From positions 52,393,676 to 52,457,675 of the forward strand of contig CM049311.1 in NCBI GenBank assembly GCA_026874595.1: a stretch of DNA of 64,000 bases, given 5' to 3'. The stretch's first letter is position 1. Each line of letters begins with the position of its first letter. Source of the DNA: Sipunculus nudus (lineage: Eukaryota > Annelida > Sipuncula > Golfingiida > Sipunculidae). Under the pieces are notes generated by a model. The model saw nothing but the letters and a program-made list of their open reading frames with translations, was not told the origin of the DNA and made no database searches. Below, piece by piece: positions 57,301 to 64,000 of the stretch. Both the position numbers and the translations under genes were made by a program.

Positions 57301-60300
57301 CACTTTGCAATTGCTATATGAACGGGTTATAATACACCTTATGAACTAGAGGTACATACCGTCATGCTTGCTATTTCACCGTAATTTCCTAGCTCTCCCC
57401 TCAGGTCATCCTCTGTGGTCTGTTTGTTTAGATGACCTATCCACAAGGTGGTGGAACACACTACAAACATACAAGAACATCATGGGCCTGTCCACACAAC
57501 ACTCTTGTAAACAGGAGTTTTCTTAACCTATAGTTATACTTTACTATATTTCATAATGTATAATTATATACAACTAACAAAACAGAAAATATTCTATGAA
57601 TAATTTATCTGTGCCCCAAAATGGGAAAATTCATTGACATAATCAATAAATTATTTTTAATGTCAATATTTGTTGCATCTTTTCATCACTCAACACCATG
57701 AAATTAAACCAAATAAATAAGTATTAATTACCAAGGACTACAACTTTATTATTTCACGCCCTAGGATTAACAACAGCACAGGCACCACAATAACAGTTTT
57801 TGCCTTTCTTAAGAGGACTGAGACTTCACCCAAGAAACTCGATGGAGAAGAGGGCTTCAGTTCCACTCACCACTAAGCATATTTTCTTTAACTGGTGGTA
57901 AACCAAGTTTGCGTCTTTCACGTTCCTTTTCCCTCTTCTCCCTTTCCCGATCTCTATCACGTTCACGTGATCTGTAAAGTAAAGTTATATGTGAAGTGAT
58001 CTTCATAGAAAAATAAAGTGGACCTTTATCCAGTATTTTTTCTCTGTGCTAATCTTATATTTTATTTTTAACACAAGGCCTACAGGGAACCTGTGCAATG
58101 AGATTACACCAGGTATAATGCTTCAATGCTGGACCATTACTTTTCAAGAACATGTGTAACATGCATAAGAACAATGCAAGTACTAAACACTTAGAACAAG
58201 AAACAATTAAACAAACATTACTGCTGCAATTCTGGCATGGGTGCACACAACACAAAAACTAGAATATGGGTAGTCAACAAGTGACTACATGTATCCTCCA
58301 AAATCAGAGTGGGAGAGGTGAAGTGAGGCATGGATTGAGTGGCAAGGGGAAATACAGTGAGGTGTGTTGCATAATAGCCTGGATGTCTGCAGCAGAATGT
58401 GTATGTAGGTTGCGCCACCTACCACAAAATCCAGAAGGCTGTCCAAGTTGCAAAAACATACAAAATTTTAGGCAGATAAGTCAACAACTACTAAGATACA
58501 AGTTTGCAAAAATGATGGCAGGTGGCGCCACCAATTTTGTGTATGATCAAGAGATATGTGAGATCTATACATATGCAAAATTTCAAGAGGATATGTCAAA
58601 CCAGTCCTGATATATAAGCCTGAATGTGTGCAGCGTATACATAAATGTAGGTGGCGCCACCTGCCACAAAATCCAGAAAGTTATCTAAGATGTATAAACC
58701 TGCAAAATTTTAGGCAGATATGTCAAACCACTGCCGAGATACAAGTGATTTTATCCCACTGCAAACAAACAGACGGACGCTGTGCAAAAATGATTGCAGG
58801 TGGCGCCACCGCTTTTGTGAATGATAAAGAGCTATGTGAGATCTATAAACATGCAAAATTTTTGCCCAATCGGTCAAATGGTTCCAGAGATATGAGCTTG
58901 GATGTCTGCAGCATAAATCTGAATGTAGGTGGGGTCACCTGTCATAAAACAAGAAAGCTGTCAAGGATGTATAAACCTACAAAATTTCAGGTGGAGAAGT
59001 CAAACCACTGCTGAGATATGAGTGATTTTATCCCAAGGCAGATGAACAGATGGACGCTGTGCAAAAATGGTTGCACGTGGCACCACCAATTTTGTGTATG
59101 ATTAAGAGATATGTGAGATCTATGCATTTGCAAAATTTCAGGGGGATATATCAAACCAGTCCTGAGATATAAGCCTGAATGTTTGCAGCATATACATAAA
59201 TGTAGGTGGCGCCACCTGCCAAAAAATCCAGAAAGCTATCCAAGAAGTATAAACATGCAAAATTTTAGGCAGATAAGTCAAACCACTACTGAGATATGAG
59301 TGATTTTAGCCTATGGCAGACAAACAGACGGACGCTGTGAAAAATGATGGCAGGTGGCACCACCATTTTTAGTGTATGGTATAAAGTTTTTCAAGGGCTA
59401 CATTTGTGCCAAATCTTTAGCCTTATCTGTCAAATGGTTCCCGAGATATGTGGGTTTATGTGTGTAAACAGATGCACAAATGGACGCTGGGCAGAGAGGG
59501 AAGGTCAGAGGTCAACCAAAAATGAGGGTGCAGCAGTTCACATGTGACCGATCATAATTTCGATTTTTAAAAAATTCTGCCCAGTGGTTATGGAGGAGTT
59601 CTCCGGAAACCTATGCGGCAATGGCGACAGCGTCGGCGTCTGACTGAAAACATAGTATCCGCAAAACTCTGTTTTGGCGGATACAATGATTGTAGCTGGC
59701 ATCATCAGTCTTATATACAACGAAAAAAGATATATAAATATGCCCAATGTCACACTGATATGTCAAACCCCTCCTGTGAAATAAGCCGGGACATACACTG
59801 TGCAATAATTACTGTAGGTGGCGCCACCAGTCTTGTACACTATAAAGCTACCCGATATGTATAAACATGCCCAATTTTAGGCTGATGTATCAAATTCCTC
59901 TGTAGAAATAAGCAGGCCCATACACTGCAAAAGTCAATGTAGGTGGCACCACCTGTCTTGTAAATGAGAATACCATCAAAGACGCATAGACAGGTCAAAA
60001 TATCAGTCCAATACATCAAACTTCCCCAGAGTTTGATGCACTTGGCTAACAAGGCTTAGGTGAGTAAGGCAGTTGCCCCTGAGTGACAAATTGCTGCCTC
60101 AAGCTACTGCACTGAGTGAACTCTTGTCACTCACCTGGCTAGACTGATTGAACTTTTGACCTGTACCTGGCTGCACTGAGTGAACTCTTGAACTGTTGCA
60201 TAATCTGACACAGTTGGCAGTCTGCCAAAGCTATAAATAGATTCAGGCTGAACTTTGGTGCCAAATATGATGCAATGAGCAGTCTGCCAAAGCTATAAAT

Positions 60301-62683
60301 AGAATGCGGCTACTGCACTGAGTGAACTCTTTACCTATACCTGGCTGCACTCCTCCAATCCTGGTACTGTGCCAAAACTATTTATAGAGCTGATGGCCAA
60401 CATCAAGGCACTGGCAATCTGCCAATGGTAAACCAAGTGCTGCCATCTGTACACAAAAGTGGTCCCTACTTGGAATAACTTTGAAATATATTTTCCGAAT
60501 ACAAAATGCTTTCCAGCTGACTTTTTTTATAAAAGAAATCAGGAATATATGTAAAATTATTATGAATGCATACTGAATGCAAAATTAAAATACAGATATA
60601 TCTCACTGATGGCAAATTTCTGAATTAAGTTTAGTAGGGATACCAATAATTTATAATCTACGTACAGTTGTCTTTATAAAGCCACAGAGAGCTGAATATC
60701 CATGAATGTAACATTGCCTGTTGTGATGAATAACTTAAATCATAAATCTAAATTTTTGAAAAGCTTTTAAAAACTTTCTTGTCAATATTAATCAAAGATA
60801 ACCTGAAATCTTAATGTCTAGTGGCATAATGTAATTGATGCTGATAAACTGGTGCCAGGCTAGATGTAACAGCATAACACAGCTAACATGTATGGTAAAA
60901 TGACTCAATTCAATCCCCATAATTCAGCAAAAATCATTCATGTGGAACCATTAATGACAATTATTATAAGAATTATTGTAGGGATTACTCTTGTAAAATA
61001 TTTAACAAACTGGCTTCAGTGGCATCAGTCGAAAAAGTTTCGCAAGTTTATAACTCATATAGGAAGATACAGCAAACTGGCCAAGTTCAGCTTCCCGTAA
61101 CTCAGCCAAAGAGCACTGAACCAAAACCATTTGAACAAACTTGAATTATCAACATCTGAGGATAATTAATGGTTGAGATTTAAGAATTTGGCCCAGTGGT
61201 TTTTGAGAAGAAGATCTTTGTAGCCACTGAGCTAAAATGGGCTGTTATGGCATATGACTAAATTCAGCTTCCCATAACTTAGCCAAAAGTCACTAAAAAG
61301 AGACCATTTGTATGTAAACTTCAGAAAGCACTACCCTAGGATCATTTCTGTGCGATATTAAACATTTTGCCCATATGGTTTCAGAGAAGAAGTTTTTTGT
61401 AGCCCTCAGTGTGATACAGGCACTGATGACCCAATACAAAAAAGGCCGATGCAGGTGATGCCACCAATACCTCAATTTCAGATATGACCTATGTGACCAA
61501 CATTGGCATAAAATTTGGTGATGATAGCTCAAGCCATTTCTGAGATTTAAATTTTAATATGCTTTTTTGCAAAGTTAACAAAGTTCAATCTCCTGTAACT
61601 CGGCCAAAAATCTCCAAACTGGAACCATTCGAACAAACTTGAGAAAGATTGTTCCAGGGGGAAGAAGATTTTTAAAGCTTTTTTAGCTTTTTCCCTATAA
61701 AATCTAAGAAAATGCAGTTAGAAAAAAAAAAAAAAAATCAGATATAGTTTTTTGGATGACCGATTATTTGCAAAATTTGGTGTTGCTAGCTCCTGCCGTT
61801 TTTGAGATAGCTATGGTTAACGTACAGACCACGCACGACATACGACCCACGACGCCGCACCATCGCATAAGCTCACAGGTTCGCTAAAAATTTGGTGATG
61901 CTAGCTCCTGCTGTTTTTGAGATAGCTATGGTTAACGTACAGACGACCCCAACGTAAGGCGCACAACACACGACGGACTCCGCCGCACCATCGCATAATC
62001 TCACAGGTTCGCTAACAAGTATCCACTGGTTCAAGTAACTCTATACAATACAAAGTGTTTAATTCAGATAATATGTCAGGCATTATTTCTATATCTAGCA
62101 CCAACTGGGAATCTCCAATCTACAGTGTCAGTCTCAATATACCAACAATATATTCTTATATATAAATTTCACAATGAAAGAGGGAGGATGAACTTGTGAC
62201 AGTGTCAATCAGATATAGCCTATGGTAAGCAGTAATTCACAGACTAGAGCTACAGTCCAATTAATCAATAGTCAATATGTTGTTGTACTTTAGTCCATCT
62301 GTTATTAAAACTTTACTACATGAATGCATGGACTGAGGTTTACCTCCTATGTCTGTCTCGTGATCGTGACCTACGCCTTCTGTCTCTTGATCTTGACCTC
62401 GACCTCCTCCTCCTCCTGGGCGACCTGAAAAATTTATTATGAAATGGAAGAGCAAGGAAAAACTAATTACCATATTGCATGAGGACGTCAGTCTTTTTTT
62501 AATCAACTTAAAAGTATATTTCATTGCCAGTCAATTTCAGCATTGTGACTTTGTAAATTTTTCTCACCTTGACCGTGACCTCGACCTTCTTCGCCTTCGA
62601 TCTCTATCATCACGCTCATCTCGTGTATTTTCACCATCCATTAGTGGAGGTACAGGTAAAGGTTCATGCTCTATTTCTCCTTG
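44383..62683 (-). CDS. SCAF4/SCAF8: SCAF4/SCAF8-type SR-related CTD-associated factor (3' nine coding exons)
   Basis: Coding exons on the minus strand: 62568-62683, 62344-62424, 57871-57971, 57360-57460, 54855-54962, 49704-49872, 47438-47578, 45833-46050 and 44383-45351. Together they are 2004 nt, an exact multiple of three, with every AG/GT border in phase. They encode an acidic linker, an RS/RE-rich stretch (SRSRDRRRRSRSR, RERDRDREREK), an RRM with RNP2 (TLWIGHL) and RNP1 (RGCAYVSL), the family signature after it (NWDVDLGVVHIPWDK), and a Pro/Met/Gly/Arg-rich C-terminus. Vertebrate SCAF4 and SCAF8 bind the Ser-phosphorylated Pol II CTD through an N-terminal CID and prevent premature polyadenylation. 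That CID is off the right edge here. Molluscs probably have one gene ancestral to both, so the symbol is joint. Confidence 0.92.
45352..45832 (-). other. SCAF4/8 intron, nothing else seen
   Basis: AT-rich intron with no recognisable repeat. Confidence 0.6.
45833..46050 (-). CDS. SCAF4/SCAF8: SCAF4/8 exon: Pro/Met-rich
   Basis: Acceptor ttttgtttgtag, donor CAG|gtttgt. Encodes GMMPVLPVGVMPPPIMGM and PGLDLAAALATSS, a block seen in SCAF proteins. Phase 1 in, phase 0 out. Confidence 0.9.
46051..47437 (-). other. SCAF4/8 intron, nothing else seen
   Basis: AT-rich intron. The stretches at 46100-47400 hold only short unsupported frames, with a short (TG)n at about 47330. Confidence 0.6.
47438..47578 (-). 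CDS. SCAF4/SCAF8: SCAF4/8 exon: Gln/His/Met-rich
   Basis: Acceptor tttgtttcag, donor CCAG|gtatgt. Encodes KIQNEENAQMEGRMDMQQHH and PPPSMVPGMIPGQHMP. Confidence 0.88.
47877..49280. mobile_element. TIR DNA element flanked by TA (non-autonomous)
   Basis: 23-bp perfect terminal inverted repeats: CCGTAAAATCTCCACTTAAA then ACC at 47879, and its complement ending at 49278. TA flanks both ends. About 1.4 kb. A TA target duplication suggests the Tc1/mariner superfamily. No transposase frame is visible inside, so it is probably a non-autonomous or decayed copy. It sits in an intron of the SCAF-type gene. Confidence 0.75.
49704..49872 (-). CDS. SCAF4/SCAF8: SCAF4/8 exon: end of RRM and family signature
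   Basis: Acceptor tgatacag, donor AAAAA|gtaagt. Encodes AAWAMGTGIRESPFKENWDV, then DLGVVHIPWDKL and GGMVDEDSLPEHLK, which is diagnostic for SCAF4/8. Confidence 0.93.
49873..51985 (-). other. SCAF4/8 intron with pearl-like repeat at about 50030-50460
   Basis: At 50030-50460 two units share 'cttgtgaccc..taacctcactaaatat' and 'catcaaaatccat', similar to the 38.7-kb repeat and followed by 'ggacagacagac'. The rest (50460-51985) is AT-rich and unassigned. Confidence 0.45.
51985..53455 (+). repeat. pearl-like repeat: two 680-bp core units, (ACGG)n, hairpin
   Basis: Two core units about 681 bp apart share 'gtgccatggtcaaagttg', 'ttttacaaa(g/a)tgcattatgttt' and 'gttttgatattaggcagtc'. They are followed by (ACGG)n at 53362-53395 and a 7-bp stem agctcag/ctgagct with a 14-base loop at 53418-53445, then aataaa. 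The two similar short frames on the minus strand are repeat-derived. Confidence 0.65.
53711..54581. mobile_element. hAT-type non-autonomous element with 8-bp target duplication
   Basis: 871 bp with ends TAGTGTTGGGAC and GTCCCAACCCTA (11 of 12 inverted match), flanked on both sides by CTATTTAT (53703-53710 and 54582-54589). The 8-bp duplication and end sequence suit the hAT superfamily. The subterminal regions are rich in gatatcgtgatatcgcgat palindromes. No transposase frame. Confidence 0.85.
54855..54962 (-). CDS. SCAF4/SCAF8: SCAF4/8 exon: RRM middle with RNP1
   Basis: Acceptor tgttgtag, donor CTCAAG|gtagga. 36 whole codons: LIPPRGCAYVSLTKRKDASR, ending LGNTLK. Confidence 0.93.
54963..57061 (-). 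other. SCAF4/8 intron with 'CACAGGTTCGCTAA'-ended repeats
   Basis: Copies at about 55850-56030 and 56580-56845 share 'agctttttccctat', 'ctagctcctgcc' and end 'caccat(c/t)gcataagctcac' plus 'aggttcgctaaaa' (the first more diverged). More copies occur at 61.6-62.0 kb. No gene is visible on the plus strand. Confidence 0.5.
57062..57275 (-). repeat. tRNA-derived SINE
   Basis: On the minus strand, ggcttctgtggctcaagggt plus agagcac (A box) is followed by gttgtgagttcaaatctc (B box) and then a body ending at aacagggtgcaag. It shares head and body with 15845-16078. It lies in a SCAF4/8 intron, 85 bp downstream of the exon that starts the RRM. Confidence 0.65.
57360..57460 (-). CDS. SCAF4/SCAF8: SCAF4/8 exon: start of RRM with RNP2
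   Basis: Acceptor gtttgtag, donor ATGACG|gtatgt. Encodes VCSTTLWIGHLNKQTTEDDL and the following GEIASMT. Confidence 0.93.
57871..57971 (-). CDS. SCAF4/SCAF8: SCAF4/8 exon: charged RE/RD stretch
   Basis: Acceptor ctttacag, donor AGTG|gtgagt. Encodes SRERDRDREREKREKERERR, then KLGLPPVKENMLS, leading into the RRM. Confidence 0.92.
58380..59480 (+). repeat. 278-bp tandem array with GGTGGCGCCACC palindromes
   Basis: About four units of roughly 275-280 bp. Each has two half-units, centred on 'atgtaggtggcgccacctgc' and 'gcaggtggcgccaccaattt', separated by 'agatatgtgagatctat' and 'caaaattttaggcagat'. The 12-bp palindrome GGTGGCGCCACC recurs, and an 'acagacggacgctgtg' phrase closes each unit, hinting at a pearl-like core repeat. 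Confidence 0.8.
59560..60420 (+). repeat. further decayed tandem repeats
   Basis: At 59690-60000, about 130-bp units carry 'gtaggtggc(g/a)ccacc..gtcttgta' and 'cccaattttaggctgat'. At 60070-60420, units carry 'ctgcactgagtgaactctt' and 'cagtctgccaaagctataaa'. Confidence 0.6.
61560..62015 (+). repeat. repeat family ending CGCACCATCGCATAAGCTCAC
   Basis: Two adjacent ends, at about 61855-61890 and 61980-62015, share 'gccgcaccatcgcataa..ctcacaggttcgctaa' preceded by 'gctcctgc(c/t)gtttttgagatagc' and short ACGAC-rich tails. The same family as at 55.9 and 56.7 kb. Confidence 0.65.
62344..62424 (-). CDS. SCAF4/SCAF8: SCAF4/8 exon: RS-rich
   Basis: Acceptor ttttcag, donor AGGAG|gtaaac. 81 nt encoding SPRRRRRSRSRSRDRRRRSR, then SRDRHR. 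Confidence 0.88.
62568..62683 (-). CDS. SCAF4/SCAF8: SCAF4/8 exon: acidic linker running into RS-rich stretch
   Basis: Acceptor ttccttcag, donor GTCAAG|gtgaga. Encodes QGEIEHEPLPVPPLMDGENT, then RDERDDRDRRRRRSRS. This is the most upstream coding exon I can support in the window. Confidence 0.85.
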
Positions 62684-62925
62684 CTGAAGGAAAAAAAAAT
62701 AATTTCTTGTACCTATCAGCTTATAATATTTATAACAGGCAGTTATGAAATATAATTTTAGCACATATTTTTAATTCAAATACTAAATTTGTGTTAACCA
62801 TAGTACTTCTTACTTCTTAACGGACAAAACTAGGGACCCATGGGTCTCAACACTCAGCTGAATTTAATTTGTCTATAAGGATATATGTTTATAAGGTTTT
62901 CCAAAATATTGGTCCTGTGATCAGT
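62684..62925 (-). other. SCAF4/8 intron upstream of the first visible exon
   Basis: AT-rich, nothing else recognised. Confidence 0.5.
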
Positions 62926-62929
62926 TTAA

Positions 62930-64000
62930 AGCCAACCTATGCACCTAAACCGGAGTTATCACCCATAAACTAATTTGTGAATAGATAGGCCCTGTGACCT
63001 TAACCTTTGACCGTGTGACCCCAAAATTAAAAAGAAACTTCCCCTATTTGCAGGTGCACAACATGTTGATGATGGAAGGATTTAGATGAAAAGTTTGGCT
63101 TAAAATGCATCCACAACCTTTCTAAAGTAGTGGGTCCTGTGACCTTGACCTTTTATCTCATGACCCCAGAATTAACAGTTCTTACTTTAGTGGTGGGCCA
63201 TATATAAGTCAAGTTTGGAACCAATTTTTCAAATCAAACTGGTGTTATCATCTGGAAACTAATATGTGGACTGATTGCCCCCATGACCTTGACCTTTGAC
63301 CTTGTGACCCCAAAATCAATATGTAAGTTCCACTATCGGCAGGTGAGCAACATCTGGAAGATGTTGGTGGGTCATTGGTGGGTCATATATTAGTAAAAAT
63401 TGAAACCAATATGTCAATCCAAACTGGACTGGAGTTGTCATTCAGAAACAAATATGTGAACAGATGGACCCCTGTGACCATGACCTTTGACCTTGTGACC
63501 CCCAAATCAATCAAGTTCTTCCTTTATTGGCAGCTCAGCTATAATTGCAAGATGGAAGGTTTGGGATAAAAAGTTTGGCTTCTTAAAATGCATCCACAAT
63601 CTTTCTAAATAAGTGGGTACTGTGACCTTGACCTTTGACCTCATGACCCCAAAACTAAACAGAATCTTCCCCTATTGGCAGGTTAGCAATATCATGAAGA
63701 TGGAAGATTTGGGATGAAAAGTTTGGCTTCAAATGCATATGCATTCTTTTTAAAGAAATGAGTCCTGTGACCTTGACCTTTGACTGCTGGACCCCAAAAT
63801 CGACAAGGTACTTACTTTAGTGGCGAGTCATATATAAGTTAGGTTTGAAACCAATATGTCAAACTAAACTGGAGTTATCATCTGGAAACTAATTTGTGAA
63901 CAGATGGTCCCTGTGACCTTGACCTTAGACAATGTGACCTCAAAGTCATTTATGTTCTCCCGTACTGGCAAGTCAGCTACATGCGCAAAGTGGAAAGTAT
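62930..64000 (+). repeat. about 145-bp tandem array dense in AGGTCA half-sites
   Basis: At about 62995, 63139, 63283, 63475, 63621, 63768 and 63914 a block close to 'gtgaccttgacctttgacc' recurs with 144-147 bp spacing (one gap of about 192). Between blocks are 'ccccaaaatcaa' and 'aaaccaatatgtcaa(a/t)c'. Read on the minus strand the block is GGTCAAAGGTCAAGGTCAC, several AGGTCA half-sites. The array continues past the right edge. Confidence 0.85.

Larger units (their letters stand above)
57972..62343 (-). other. long SCAF4/8 intron filled with tandem repeats
   Basis: Holds the arrays listed separately (58380-59480, 59560-60420, 61560-62015). The rest (60420-61560) is AT-rich with scattered related phrases such as 'cttcccataactcagccaaa'. 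I see no additional exon. Confidence 0.55.

Overview
This window is animal nuclear DNA, most likely from a bivalve or another marine mollusc. That placement is an inference. It rests on split genes with GT/AG introns, AT-rich intergenic DNA full of (TA)n runs, two kinds of tyrosine-recombinase retrotransposon, tRNA-derived SINEs, LINE and LTR remnants, and several tandem-core repeats that end in (ACGG)n plus a hairpin, as in bivalve 'pearl' elements. No bacterial-type operon, rRNA, tRNA gene or CRISPR array was found.

Layout. 1-2.3 kb: a 21-bp minisatellite and a SINE scrap. 2.3-11.6 kb: a nest of mobile DNA. Two solo LTRs of one family lie in opposite orientation, each with its own target duplication. 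A 2.1-kb segment carrying one of them occurs twice, almost identical, on either side of an apparently intact Ngaro/PAT-type retrotransposon (gag, RT-RNase H and tyrosine recombinase on the minus strand, with split direct repeats A1-ORFs-B1-A2-B2). Its three reading frames have a single usable ATG. They are joined by an in-frame UAG and by a U UUU UUU slippery heptamer. 11.9-16.6 kb: three exons of a single-pass membrane protein whose tail carries an ITAM-like YxxL-x12-YxxL motif. 17-27 kb: repeats, a dead LINE fragment, a TACGTACG-rich minisatellite and a 2.3-kb imperfect inverted repeat. 27.2-33.5 kb: a dead LINE split by a DIRS retrotransposon with ITRs and an internal complementary region; its genes are damaged. 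34.6-36.3 kb: two exons of a paralogue of the 12-kb membrane protein, lacking a cytoplasmic tail. 37-43 kb: minisatellites, a SINE and pearl-like repeats.

44.4-62.7 kb: the 3' nine coding exons, minus strand, of a SCAF4/SCAF8-type SR-related CTD-associated factor (RS-rich stretch, RRM, Pro/Gly/Arg-rich C-terminus). All splice phases agree. The N-terminal CID lies beyond the right edge. The introns hold a hAT-type element with an 8-bp target duplication, a TIR element flanked by TA, a SINE, pearl-like arrays and tandem arrays with GGTGGCGCCACC palindromes. Upstream of the first visible exon is an array dense in nuclear-receptor half-sites.

The parts most worth attention are the Ngaro element with its apparent double recoding, the matching flank duplication around it, the ITAM-like receptor and its tail-less paralogue, and the well-preserved termini of the DIRS element.
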